The notes under the pieces: generated by a model
What the model was told of the DNA's origin: nothing
Database searches by the model: none
What the model saw: only the letters and a program-made list of their open reading frames with translations
Program-made: the position numbers and the translations under genes
In this document: in pieces, positions 1 to 11,727 of the stretch
How positions within the stretch are numbered: position 1 is the first letter of the stretch
Layout of the letters: every line of letters starts with the position of its first letter
Source of the DNA: Thuidium tamariscinum
Taxonomy: Eukaryota > Streptophyta > Bryopsida > Hypnales > Thuidiaceae
Length of the DNA: 64,000 nt
Assembly (NCBI GenBank): GCA_947034885.2
Contig: OX344752.2
Span: 14,446,001 to 14,510,000, forward strand
Direction of reading: 5' to 3'

Positions 1-231
1 ATTGGTGGTGATGTTCTTAATACTCAACCCCCCATGTGTCTCAAAAAGACAAATTTTTTGATCATAAGGGAAATAAAGCCAATATAACCTTCAATTCAAT
101 TATGACTTCTATTTTGGTCCCTATTTATTGCATTCTAATGTAGCTTAAGGGATTAGATGTTTTTTCAAGCCATTAAGAGAGTGTTTTTTGGATGTTTTCG
201 AACCTATAAACTAATGTACCACTCGTCAAAT

Positions 232-237
<6 letters not shown>

Positions 238-290
<53 letters not shown>
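238..290. repeat. (TA)n microsatellite
   Basis: About 26 uninterrupted TA dinucleotides, seen directly. Such tracts are length-variable and may be misassembled. Confidence 0.97.
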
Positions 291-292
<2 letters not shown>

Positions 293-649
293 CATTAAAG
301 AAAGGTCAAAAATAATTTTAAATTTATTAAAATAATCATTAAAATTTATTAGAAAACATGATTAGATGTGGCAATGAGTTCACTATATCAAATTTATGAT
401 GTGACAAAGTTTCCAATCAATTATAAACAAAGTGTTTTTTTGCCATTTCTTAAAATATATATTTTTTAAGTCATAAAACTATCTTGTGCAATTCAAGCCT
501 TGTGGGTTGCTGAATTTTTTTTTTTGAGTTTTTTAATTTAAAATAAATAAATAAATTCTAGTTGCTATTTTCTACTATCATGGAATGTGTAGTCTTGTAA
601 CTCTTGTTTAAGCGTAAAAAAAAACTTCTATTGGGGACTACCATGTGAA

Positions 650-840
650 TTTAAGAGCTAGAGCCCACATGCCTAAAAGATTATGTATCCATGTTATAGG
701 TATCTATATTATAGGAACCTTTGATGATTATAGTATTTCTATATTATAGATATCTATATTTTAGGTGTTTACATTATTAGTACCTTTAATTATAGTAGGA
801 TATTTACTTATGTATATGTTCAAAGCTCACATACTTTTAT
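650..840 (+). repeat. dispersed repeat, copy 1
   Basis: This segment aligns by eye with 16205-16415 in the same orientation. Shared blocks are a 'gcccacatgcctaaaagatt'-like start, repeated 'tatctatattata' motifs, and a 'tatatgctcaaggctcatat'-like end. Divergence is perhaps 25-30%. No terminal structure was found, so its class is unknown. Confidence 0.6.
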
Positions 841-1316
841 ATAAAATGAGAAGTGATAATTTTTTAACTTCAATGACAAATTATGAATACTATGTGATTT
901 CTATACATTGCAAAATATTTATGTATTATAGTACAATTTTAAAAGATACTTTTGGGCACTATTAGAAAGTTTCATGTTGCCTAACATTCTTCTTTAAGTC
1001 ATTCATATTATTAACCAATTTAACATGGCTATATATTGATATGCATTATATCTTGTGTTTCTCATGATGAAATATTTGTTTAATAAAATATAGGATATTA
1101 GGAATATTGTTGCCTTCATTATCCCCTTGAACTCCAACAAATATAATATATGACAACAAATATGAGACTTTAATAGGCATAATCTTGAATACAACATGTT
1201 TTTGATAAGCATCAAGGGAATAGTATCCCCAACTACATGCATCATGAGTCTTCAAATTAAAGAATGTGGGATAGATTGGAGTAAGGTGGAAGTTTAAATA
1301 CTCAAATTTAAAATGC

Positions 1317-1676
1317 AATAGTTGTGGTTTTTTGTAGAACTTTGAACATTATTTAATTGCATGGTAAATCAACTTTTTTTGAACTTTATTTGACTTAGAA
1401 AATGTAGGATTTCAAATTAGATTTAAGATCCAAAATCCTTTTGTAATTTCAAGCCTCCAATAAAAAAATTATATACAAAATTCATAGAAAGATATGAGGT
1501 ACATTTTTGTACTCCTTTTTAACTTTGTTAATAACTTTTTATTAAAGGCTTGAAATTACAAAAGGATTTTTGGATCTTCAAGCTAACTTGATGCACCACA
1601 TTTTCTTAGGTGGACAAAGTTTGAAAAAAATTGATTTACTATGTTCAATGTTGTGCAAAAAACACAACTATTAGTC
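1317..1676. mobile_element. foldback (long inverted repeat) element, about 360 bp
   Basis: The left arm (from 'aatagttgtggttttttg') and the reverse complement of the right arm (ending 'aaaaaacacaactatt') match over roughly 150 bp each. They share an inner block reading 'gatccaaaaatccttttg' then 'taatttcaagcct'. Arms differ by about 20%, so the insertion is old. The inner arm motif recurs at 46386-46677, so the two are probably distant relatives. No coding capacity; a foldback MITE is the likely class, superfamily unknown. Confidence 0.75.
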
Positions 1677-2297
1677 TATTACATTTTTAACATATATATC
1701 CCATATAGATTCTTGTGTCTCTTATCCCAACTAGTATAAAATACTTGCCTTCTCTTCATATCTCAAACATTATTAACTAGAATAAAAAGAATAACTATAG
1801 ATGTTAACATAATATATCATTTATTGAATTATTCATTACATGCAATATATTTCTATCAATGTTGACAACCATTGAACTAGGATTGATATCATAATGGAGG
1901 CAAAATGCACTTGTTAGAAGACTTTAGATCCATGTCCTTTCTACCTTACCTACCATGCTATATCTACTTCACATGCCATGTTATAGACACAAATCCACCT
2001 AGCAAATTCTAAAACCTCTAATTATCTCAACTTTGCTTTAATATACAAATCATTTTTTGTAACAATCAAAGTTTTATATGAGACCATGTTAACTAAAACA
2101 TTATTTAAGTGACATTTCATGCAATCATGTTTGGGATGTTTTGTCAAACTCATTTTTATACTAGAGCTTTGTTTTTTATAAGGCATTTTTCTTCTAGTGG
2201 CATTACCATTGCAAATCATGTAGGAAGTTAGAAAAATAACATGAGAATCCAAGTGGACATAAATAGACCCCCTAAAGACAACAATGAAAAGTTATAT

Positions 2298-3031
2298 GGG
2301 TGATTGCAAGAAACACTTGTCCTATTTGTTGCATTTTACTACAGTACTCGTGACTTTTTCAAGAGTACTTCAAAATTAGAAAATTAATTTGAAAAAAATT
2401 TGAAAAATATGAATAATGTATACACCTCTAAGATGAAGGTTTTCACTAAAGGTAATTGATAGAAAAATTCTCTAAGTAGGAGAACTTAAAAATTACCAAA
2501 CCTCAAGAAAATACATACTTTCATATTTCAATTCGGGAAAATTAGTAAAAGTAAGTAAATACAAAAAATAAAAAGGGGACATTTGCAACAACTCTATAGA
2601 GATGGTCATTCATAAAAAAAATCACTAAAATAATACTTTATATGTTTAAAAATGCAAACAAAAGGAAGCTCACTTTGTGGACTTCCACACGACATAAAAA
2701 TAACTTTTTTCAAAATCCCTCAGGTGGAGAGCTGTAAGTCTACTAGAAGACCATCTCATCCAAATTTCATCTCAAAATCATTAAAAGAAGATACTCCTTA
2801 GTGAGTAAAAACCCCTAAACTACCAAGTGTGACATTCAATCACTAGTACTATTTTGAAATCAAAATATTTTTGAAAATTATGAAATAATTAGAGAATGTG
2901 TATGGTACCTATGAGTATCTTCCCTATAAATCTTGAGTCATTTGGAGCGAAAATATAGAAGTTATGGCTAAAAAACAAATTAGCACACTAGGTGTGAAAG
3001 AAAATAGGACAAGTGTTTCTTGCAATTGCCC
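2298..3031. mobile_element. non-autonomous TIR DNA transposon, 734 bp
   Basis: The ends are inverted repeats of about 30 bp. The left begins GGGTGATTGCAAGAAACACT and the right, reverse-complemented, begins GGGCAATTGCAAGAAACACT; both continue with TGTCCTATTT. The flanks are AT dinucleotides, so a target duplication cannot be defined. There is no transposase frame. A related right half lies at 8480-8881, and a single related end occurs near 45068. Superfamily not assigned. Confidence 0.8.
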
Positions 3032-3273
3032 ATATATATGCTTTTATTTTGACCACGTATAATGTATCTATTTTATTTGAAATGTTAGGTGAATGAAACT
3101 GTATGGTACATGTCAAAAATTCTTTGATATGTTATCCTATTGCAAAAATAAAATGTGAATCCAATCAATTTAAATATGTGCATTGACCAAAGGGATGCCA
3201 TCCTACCTTAGAAGGTCTTCAATTTTAGGTGCTCAGTGTTTTAGTTAGTCTTGCTCAATTCAAGCAAAGTAAT

Positions 3274-3542
3274 GTGGTTACCCCCAAAGCATCAAAAATT
3301 GGTACTATGCCTAACTACTATTATTAGGTTGTTTAGGTTTTCATATAATCTTGTTGACAAGAAAGAGCATGTTCCAATGCACCAAAGAACATAGCATTTA
3401 GATAATGTATGCAAAAGTTATTAAGAGTCAAAGTTTGTTTGTGAAAGCACACTCTACAGTCTGTGTACGTAACTGATTTTAGAAGTATATACAGTTTGTA
3501 GATGGCGCTTTAAGGTTAGCTGCGCTTTTGGGTGTACCCACT
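3274..3542 (-). mobile_element. MITE, about 270 bp (sister of 18314-18584)
   Basis: This segment is the reverse complement of 18314-18584 along its whole length. Shared landmarks are 'gttccaatgcaccaaag', 'ttttcatata', 'ttgtagatg' and a terminal 'cttttgggtg'. The terminal inverted repeats are degraded here (GTGGTTACCCCCAAAG and CTTTTGGGTGTACCCAC) but clear in the sister copy. Confidence 0.82.
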
Positions 3543-4208
3543 AACTTTCTACGTGAAAGAAAAGTTCATAATCTTTGCAATGAGAATATGATCAGCTATT
3601 AATTGTCCAATGTCTAATACACTACAGCGTGCCCAATTTTCAGATTCAAATATAAATCTCAGCAGCCCTTTGCTAGCTCTCAATTTTTCAGTTTCAATCA
3701 TCGATGAAAGTCTAAAGTGCACATTATTAACGCTTCCATTTTTCAGTTCAAAACCAAGACAAGTTAATTGATTAAAGCGTGTCAACACTCAACGCATCCA
3801 AGTTGCAATAGGTGCAGAAGAATCCTCACAAAACAAGCCCATCCATATGTGCATCTCATGTTCCAAATAACTTGTGTAGAGTCGTCATCGTTCTGAATTG
3901 GAACCACCTTTAATTTTCAAAAACTTCATTTTGCACAAATTTTGAAAACTTCTTTATACAACGAAAGAAAAGCACCGCTTCCCTTACAGATCACAATTGG
4001 GTGACTGCACAGAGTTTTCAGACATTCAAAATTGTTTTATCTTACCAATCCATCATCCATCAAAATTTCAACGACAATCAACCCCAAAGTCATTCTCATT
4101 TTGAAACTCAAAGTTCGCCAAATTGAAACTCACCCAGTATTTGAAAAAGGAGTCCTCCCTTCACCACCAGCAACGTGACAACAAATCATATATTAATCGA
4201 TTGATTCA

Positions 4209-5993
4209 TCAAAAATCAAGCCAAGTCAATCCCAAGTGAAACTCAAAGTTGGGTGTTTCAAGCTCCGGCACCAGGAGAAAGTTTCTTCTCCACTCCTCTT
4301 TCCCTCTCACATCATGTGCTTTCGTCTCCATCGTGTAGCTTCCATGGTCCGGTCCATTCCCAACTCTAACATTAAGCTTCAGCAACTTCTCATGTGTCCC
4401 AAAGCAAGCACAGAAGAATTTATCACCCACATGGGCTTGTCTCTCCCGAAACACCAAAAACAGTTTCTGTCTCACTTCGACCATCGCATAGGCGGACTCA
4501 GTGGACTTCATGGTGAATTTCAAAAGGAGGGCGACGTTTCCAAGTTCAGCACACTGCATTGCAAGGTTGGCACTTGGTGCTCCTCCATGAAGTGCAGGGG
4601 GATGGAAAGCGTGGAGCCTTCATGCGTGCAACTTGGGACTGGGCAGTGAAAGACCTAATTAAGTAACACAACATGATTCATCAACTTTAGTCAGTAATTT
4701 TCCATAATGTAGCTGAAAAGAGATGAGGAAATGGTTCTTGAATTGAAGATTAGATATCAATTCTTTACAACTGCACTGCAAATCTTTTCTTTGTTTTAGT
4801 TTTACAAAAGAATTGCAATTTCTTAACAGAAATTTCTTCACCTGGTACTCACAGAACTTGTTCTCGTGCTCGATTTTGTTGGTGTATTTGATTAGTTTCT
4901 GGCAACCGTGGAGACCATTCTTGCAGCTTACTTGCATTGAATCTAATATCTTCTCCAGAGTGATGTTGCGGACGTTGCCCATGGACTTGGAACAGACTGG
5001 GCACTTCAAGTGGTTGGACTTGATCCGCTTCCAACAAGCTGCACATGCTGTATGACCAGTGGGACACTTACCTCATCAAACAAACAACCAATCCTTGGAG
5101 TTAGCTAGAGTTCAGTAAATTATTGATCAAGCTCCACACACAAAAACTAAAAGTTTGAGTTCATTCATTTAATCAAAAGACTACCGTAGTAACTGGTCGA
5201 TTTCAGTGAAATGGGAAAAATTGTTTCAATTGCCTGCGTGACTGAAATCCTTTTCTTAGTTTGAAAAGCAGTGGGCACTTCGAAGTCTTCGTTTTTCAAA
5301 GCTCTGCGACATCGCAAATTTAGCACTCGGAAGCATCATAGTTGCAGCACTCTGCATTTTGAAATGCGCCATTGGTAACAAGTACAACCATGTTTGGATT
5401 GAGATTTTCAAAAACATTCTTTAGCTAAATTCAGTTGTTCAATTCTAAGCAAGCCCAGGTGATATATTTGTGATATATTCGTGATCCATACATATGAAGA
5501 TAATCAGAATAGGGTCAGAAGTCAGCCCAACTTCTGAAGTTAATTCTGAGATAGATTGAAAAAATCTCCATTTTTGTTATTAATGGAGCAATTTCAAGAA
5601 ATGGGCAACTTTCAAACCCTAGCCTGGAACCTCAAAATCTACCGCATTCCTGTTTTTTTACCTCTTTGCACTTGAATGCTACACTCCGAAACAGGCCAAC
5701 TTAACAGTTAAACTTTTACCACGGATTGAATGTTGTGCCGTATTAATTACAGATTCAATAGCAGGAAAGCAGAAAAACAAATAAAAAAACCGGATTAGAA
5801 TGCTTGCGAGACATCTGAGTACCTGGTACACTGGAGGGACGAGAGGCTCGATGCAAATGGGGCACTCAAGAGTGTCAAAATCAACTAGCACCGCTTCATA
5901 CTTCCGCTTCAAAACCACGGCCGCGGAAATTGCATAATTTCGCCGGAAAATTGCATAATTTCGCCGCTCGAGACACTCAAGCAATTGCATCAA
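4209..5993 (-). CDS. SINA-like RING-type E3 ubiquitin ligase (fragmented model)
   Basis: Exon 1 (5993-5823) ends in CPICIEPLVPPVYQ at a CAG|GTACTC donor. Exon 2 (5066-4842) resumes in phase with CPTGHTACAAC and later KCPVC. Together they give the complete RING ligands, with the C-x3-H spacing typical of SIAH/SINA proteins. Exon 2 continues with GLHGCQKLIKYTNKIEHENK, matching the start of the plant SINA zinc-finger region. A C-terminal exon (about 4620-4209) has VFRERQAHVGDKFFCACFG and RRNFLLVPELE, reminiscent of the substrate-binding TRAF-like end. Between 4842 and 4620 a frame with CSCKEL and NHF...H may be part of the finger, but no clean exon joins it to the tail. In the tail frame a stop lies just upstream near 4610. 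SINA proteins ubiquitinate substrates as dimers. RING identity is firm; whether the gene is intact is open. Exon 1 holds a 20-bp direct duplication (RRNYAIFRRNYAIS). Confidence 0.7.
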
Positions 5994-6053
5994 CTAAGCA
6001 ATGGTCAAACAAGCAAGATATAATTCCTGCATAATTTCACCCAGCCATCACCC

Positions 6054-6420
6054 AGTTTCATCGAAATGGGAATTTCACTCGAATGCCTGCAATTGATGTG
6101 CATACTAACAGATTATTAATTATAATGACAAGTGCAGAAGTTTGAACACTTGGGTCCACAAGAACACAGAGTTTCATCAATTCAAGAATTCACTGCAATG
6201 AGTGCATACTATCAAATCGGGAGATATCCAAACACCTGCATATTAATTTCACCAACACGACATAGAGTTTCATCAATTGGGGATTTCACTTCAATGTGCA
6301 TACCAATTCAACAACATACACAATGCCTGCAGAATTTCGCAGAGACGGGCACACAATTTGGGGATATCTAAGCACAGAATTCCTCAATCGGGGAATTCAC
6401 TGCTAATGAATGTGTTTACT
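6054..6420. repeat. degenerate tandem repeats upstream of the SINA-like gene
   Basis: Four related units start near 6054, 6170, 6266 and 6376 (spacing 96-116 bp). Each carries a variant of 'agtttcatcaattcggg', then 'gaattcactgcaatg' and 'tgcatac'. They lie directly 5' of exon 1 of the minus-strand SINA-like gene and may be leader or promoter DNA grown by duplication. Confidence 0.65.
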
Positions 6421-7829
6421 AACTGTAGAGAAGACCTGGAATGCAATTGCAACATTGACAAAGTCTGGAGCTTACTTGGTTTGTATTCTAATTACCGGTT
6501 TCATACTTTGTGTGACCTGAACTGATGGCAAAAAACAAAATCCTTGGTTGGGGCATGCCTATGATTTTCTATGATGATGTTTGTGTAATTGGCGATGCAA
6601 GCTGACTGTTAAATCTTGCAAAGTTGATGCAGATGGACTATCAGTACTAAGTTAGAGCAGTCATTCCATCGACTTCATGGTCGACAGATTGAACTGCAAA
6701 TTTGCTTAAATCTCACGCATAATTAAAAGGTTCAATTACTACACGAATATCAATGATGTCACGCCCACTTGACAATGTTGGCAGTCGCGTAATTAAGTTA
6801 TAAGCTTAATGACTGGGAATGTCCTTTCCACACTCCTTGAAGAGACTTTTTGGTTTTTGATTTTTCTTAAGCCCTCACCGCCCAAGGCCTAACCATATCA
6901 GAAAACAACCTTGTTTTTCATTTTTTAAGTGTTATAAGTCTAAATGTGAGTAAAGTATGAAAATCTGAACCATACAATCTTGTAAAGTGCATGTTGTAGA
7001 TGGTGTCAATCAAATTTGGGGTCATTTGACCATATAGAATGAAAGATTATAATGTTTTAGTGTTGAAGAAAGATGCTGAAATTTTCTTGAAAACACATTT
7101 TGAGGTGAAATTCAATTTCTAAACCTACTCAAATGAAAAAAATTTAAACTACAATTGAAAGTGATTCAAAACCAAAAGGAAAAAAAATTTATGGAAAAAA
7201 AAAATCATTCAATTGATTCATTGCAATTGCAAAATTGTTTAGAAATGTCAAAAAACAATGAAAAAAGTAGCAAAAAAACACATCTATGGTTGAACCTACC
7301 TCTACTAAAATTCTTCTCAATCAACTATAACTTCTTGGATTGATATGAAATTTTTATTACAAGAACTAGACCAATGTGCACAACTTTTCCAATATAAATT
7401 ATTGAAAACAAACCCTGTTTGAAGAAGTAAGAAGCCAACAAAGTTCATTGTAATACAAAAATGCTTGGCTTTTGAACTTCAAATTGCTCCCAAGCATTCA
7501 AAACAATATAGACTCACATGAAAATTTTACTACAATAAGTAGACTTTAGAGAGAACAAAATCCAAATTTTTTAATTGAAAACCAACATTTGATGAAAAAG
7601 GTACAAGCCCCCAAAGTTGCAACCATCTCAATGCAATGTGGTGAACTCAACTTGAACCTACAAACTTTGAATGACTTTCAAAAACTCAATACATTTTAGA
7701 TAGATCTGAAAATTTTACCGCAAAAACTAGACTAGCATGCACAACTTTCCCAACAAGTTTTTATTAAATTTGGACATTGGATGCAAAAGTTACAGCGCTT
7801 TGAAGTTGATTGCTAGACTATATGAGGAC

Positions 7830-8050
7830 ACTTTTGGTACCATTTTGGAAGTCAAAATACAAAGTTTTCAAATAATTCTTGAGTTTAAATGTTTTAAAGC
7901 TTAGCTAAGATAATGCAACTCCAATCATGTACATAGTACTTTTTATTTCATTTGGATTTTTTCTAAAATTGTTAAAATTGCAATTTTTGTAATACTTAGA
8001 AGATAGCATCTTGAAAACTCAAAATAGACTAATTTTGAACTTTTTCTATT
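7830..8050 (+). repeat. dispersed repeat, inverted sister at 61665-61880
   Basis: The block 'gaagatagcatcttgaaaac' and the preceding 'attttggaagtcaaaa' reappear in reverse complement at 61665-61880, with similar order and spacing over about 200 bp. No ends were identified, so the element class is unknown. Confidence 0.65.
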
Positions 8051-8479
8051 GAAAATTTTTTAGTGTAAGCTCAAGGAGTTTTTAATGATTACACCATGAT
8101 GTTAGTCACTATTATTCCCATTTTTTAAATTCAAATTTGTGTAGTTTTAACAATTTTTATGATTATTATATTTTTCACAAAGAAATTTCTTTAAAAAATC
8201 AGTAAAATTAATTCTTATACTTTTGATTGTAAAATAATGAGATGAAATCCTATAAACATGTGTGATAGGTAATAAATATCAAATTTTTGAAATATGTATT
8301 TTAAAGTAGAAATCTTATGAATTTTGACCAAACATAGGATGTGAAATGTTTTTAGAAGATGAAAATGACTTCCATTGCAATGAAAAGAGCATTTTTGAAG
8401 GAAACACTATTCATCCTCCCCAAAGACTTTATGCATAAGTATCCCTTAATTTGTCCATAAAGGTATGAAATAATGTTTT

Positions 8480-8881
8480 ATAAGTTTCAAAAAGCAAATA
8501 CCATAGAGGCAGCAAAAACATCCCTTTGTGGACTTCTACACCACACAAAATTAACTATTTTTAAAATTTCTTCACGGGATAGCTATAAGTATACTAAAAT
8601 ACTAGCCTCTCAAAATTTCACCTTAAAATTCGTTTTTTGGGGTTCAAAATAGGACTAAAAACCTCATTCAATGGAATTTGTGACAAAGCATCAAGGGCTA
8701 TTTCAAAATAATAAAGTATTTTTGAAAAATCTTCAAAAATTAGAAAATATGTACAATAGTTATGAGTGTGCTTCCTATAAATTTAGAGTCATTCAGAGCT
8801 AGAATACAAAAGTTATAGCCAAAGAACTAGTCATCAAAAATATATAAGTGAAAATAGTATAAGTGTTTCTTGCATTGACCC
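8480..8881. mobile_element. right half of a relative of the 2298-3031 transposon
   Basis: It shares with 2660-3031 the order 'tttgtggacttc', 'agctataagt', 'cctataaat', 'gagtcatt', 'aagttatagcc' and a terminal 'aagtgtttcttgca'. A matching left end is not visible, so the copy is truncated or its left half is too diverged to recognise. Confidence 0.6.
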
Positions 8882-10309
8882 TTGTTTTTCTTTATGTCAT
8901 CTATAGACAATTGTTCTCTTGAAAATTGGGGGGGGGGGAGGGGGTAAATAAATATCAATTAAGAATTTGACAACAACTTACCAGGTTTTCACATATTGAT
9001 AAGATGAGGGTGCAAAAATATGGTTGATGTCATTTCAAACAATTCTTTGTCATAAACTTCTCATCTTCGACTACAGTTCTTTGTAGTGACTCCATGCTTA
9101 CAACTCACAAGCTTGCCACTTTAAACTCACATGCAAGCATTGTTGGGTGAATCCAAATGAAGGATGTCATTTATGTTGTCCAACTAAAAATTTTAAATTG
9201 TATAAATGAAATAGGAACTTCAAAAAATACAAGTGAAAATGTTCTTTAAATATTTTAATTCAAATCCCAAATTTTTTTATTCCAAGCATATCATTTATAG
9301 CCTTCTTAAAAATATTCTCTATAAGCTTGTGATTATTAATAAAATACAGTGAAAGCCCTTGTAATGTCCCAATCTTGTGACAACTATCTATAATATAATG
9401 AAATTATACTGAAGAAAAAACACCAAAAATTATTTTAAGAAGGCTTAAATGTAGTTTCTACTTTTGAAATAAATGTATTATTGTGAGGGCTTATTGATAA
9501 TCAGAATGGGGTCATTGACAAGGTGATTGATCTTCTTAGAATGTATTTTATGGATATCAAATGAATAGATTATGAATTTCAAAATGTTGAAAGTAGAGTT
9601 AGTAAAATCAACCTTAAAGTCTCATGAATGGAAGTTTTGGAGGTTATACATTTTAGACAAGAATTTGTAAGGATTTCAAGATCTACCACAAACTTTTTTA
9701 TATAATTGCTCAAAATACATCCATTCTCAAAGAACATGTGACCATTTTATTGCTTCTAAGACATGTAAAAAGTGTGACTATGATTCAAATTATGAACACC
9801 CTTTGTCATTGGATCAAACTTAGTAATAATGCAAACTTTTGTCACTATTGTGCACCTTAATTCATGCTCCTTCTAGGTACACAACTTGTTTTCAATAAGG
9901 GCCCTATTGATTGCAAGATAGGGGGGATTTGTATTTTTGTGAATGAAGGAGATATGATGTAGTTGAGCAACTTTAATTGTTATGTGACAAATAACACATT
10001 TGACACCTAATGAAGTTGCTAAGACCAAGTTTTAGATTTGCACTTCTTGAAAATAGGTTTATCTATACATCAAGAACAAGTCAAACTTTAACTTGCATTT
10101 CCTTAATTTTTATAAACTCCAAATTTGATGAAAAATTAGCAAAAATAGTGCAATCTTCAATATTTTTATTATGTGATTAAAATAATTACTCCTTAATTTA
10201 CCATCGCTCAATGAGACATATGCTGAAATGCATAGCATTATTGGAAGTAGGTCGTATACCTTATGCCAAATTATTTACACGAAACACACACATGTTGTAT
10301 CTAAAGTTG

Positions 10310-11727
10310 GTCCCAAACCTTCGAGGGTTAAGTGAGAAAAGAGCAGAGTAGGCAGCGGCACCAACGGTACAGGACGAAAGGTGAAAACGACGACAGCGAC
10401 TCCAAGGGTCGGGAGACAGACAGACGAGCTTTTGCAGTCAGTCCAGTACCGGTGAGCCTATAGTTCCATCACACCGCACAACCTTGCTGTGCGAAACACG
10501 ACATAGCTTATTTGCATAGAAGGCAAGTTGGCAGTAAGCGCGAGCAACTCGATCTGCATCAGCGCTCGCGCTTGTCACGCCTCGATCGTACGTTATCGCA
10601 TTGTCGCATTGCCTTCCGTTTGTTTCAATTGAGATATATGTATCGCTTGTTCTAATTTGAGTTTCCTTCTTCATTGTGTGCGCTCGGTGATTGCGACGGT
10701 CGAATCGAATTACGTATTATTGGAATTATAGGAAGGAGCTGTGCATGTGATCTCCAAGTCATCTTTGGTTCCCGCTTTGGTTCCTCCGTCAGGTGTGATT
10801 CTTACCAGTTATATTACAAGCTGCGTACGGGATTTCAACATCAATGACATAGGCTGCAGCATTTGATCGGATTGGAGTACAGTTTAGTTTATCGTTTTTT
10901 AATTTTTATTAACATTGCTTTTTATGTTTGTCGCGGATCGGATGCACGCGGCGATGTTAGTTCATGATGGATCATTTTTTCTTTTCATGCTGGCCGTTGT
11001 GTGGATACATTGCTTCGTTAAGGAGTTAGAAACGGAATATTGATTTCTCGTATGTTCTTTGGTTACTTATTAAGAGTGAGTTCTTTAATTTTTAAATTGA
11101 TTCAGTCTTTCTCTGTGTACGCACTTGCAGCTGAAGAACAGCGTCTTTGAGTTAAGCAGAATCGGAGAAATCGCAGTGCAAGACTATCAAAAAAACACAA
11201 TCGAATTATAGTAAGAACGGGAATATCCTGTTTTCCAGTAACCAAGATATATCGTATCGTCGTCTCTCGTACGTAGCCGTCGGCTCTGTTTTACGATAGG
11301 AGGTTTCAGCAATAGCTTTAGCGCGTGCATTTCATGAAGTCGTTTATATGCTGACCTAAATGCATGCTCTGCTCTGAGTTTGTCAATTACCAGAATTTCT
11401 TTGAAGTCAGTATGTTTGCTCTCTTAATTTCTGTCATTTGTCGGGAAACTTAGCACATATACTGTATACCTGCTGAACTGGCGGTTGTGACCTGTAGCGG
11501 GCGATTGCATTTATCAATGCTATTAATTAAGAAACTGCAAGAGACAAAACTGTCGCGTTAAAGCATTTTGTTTCGCGTAAGTTCGCCTCGTGTGTGCCAG
11601 GTAGCTATGGCGCAGGGTTATTTGTGGTCGAGGTCAGGCTACTTTTGCGCAAAGATGAGAATACAATGATCAAACTTGTGATTCTCTATACAGAAATTCC
11701 TTCGTGAGAACTGCCGATTCAATCAAC
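10310..11727 (+). promoter_or_regulatory. 5' region of the aldo-keto reductase gene with probable leader introns
   Basis: Base composition changes sharply near 10310 from AT-rich to balanced, as at the start of a gene. Probable non-coding leader pieces are a segment ending at a CCG|GTGAGCC donor near 10452 and an 80-nt segment at 11131-11210 (TTGCAG| acceptor, |GTAAGAAC donor). The start-codon exon begins after TATACAG at 11694. Transcript evidence is absent, so this is inference from splice signals. Confidence 0.45.

Larger units (their letters stand above)
1..2290. other. AT-rich gene-free stretch
   Basis: No reading frame here looks like a gene: all are short, low in complexity and without recognisable motifs. 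The stretch holds a TA microsatellite, a dispersed repeat and a foldback element, listed separately. The rest is AT-rich DNA in which I see nothing definite. Confidence 0.7.
6540..10300. other. AT-rich gene-free stretch with diverged repeats
   Basis: I see no gene. Around 7335, 7513 and 7703 a phrase like 'gaaattttactacaagaactaga' followed by 'tgcacaacttttcc' recurs, giving a diverged repeat spaced about 180-190 bp. Further on are the dispersed repeat at 7830-8050 and a transposon right half at 8480-8881. A G-run lies near 8929-8946. The rest is AT-rich sequence with nothing recognised. Confidence 0.6.

Noticed and set aside
3549-3788. 79-codon minus-strand frame downstream of the SINA-like tail
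   Set aside because: No motif and no continuity with the SINA gene, which already has a stop at 4209.
10438-10674. 78-codon minus-strand frame in the reductase 5' region
   Set aside because: No recognisable motif; the region has leader-like splice signals on the plus strand.
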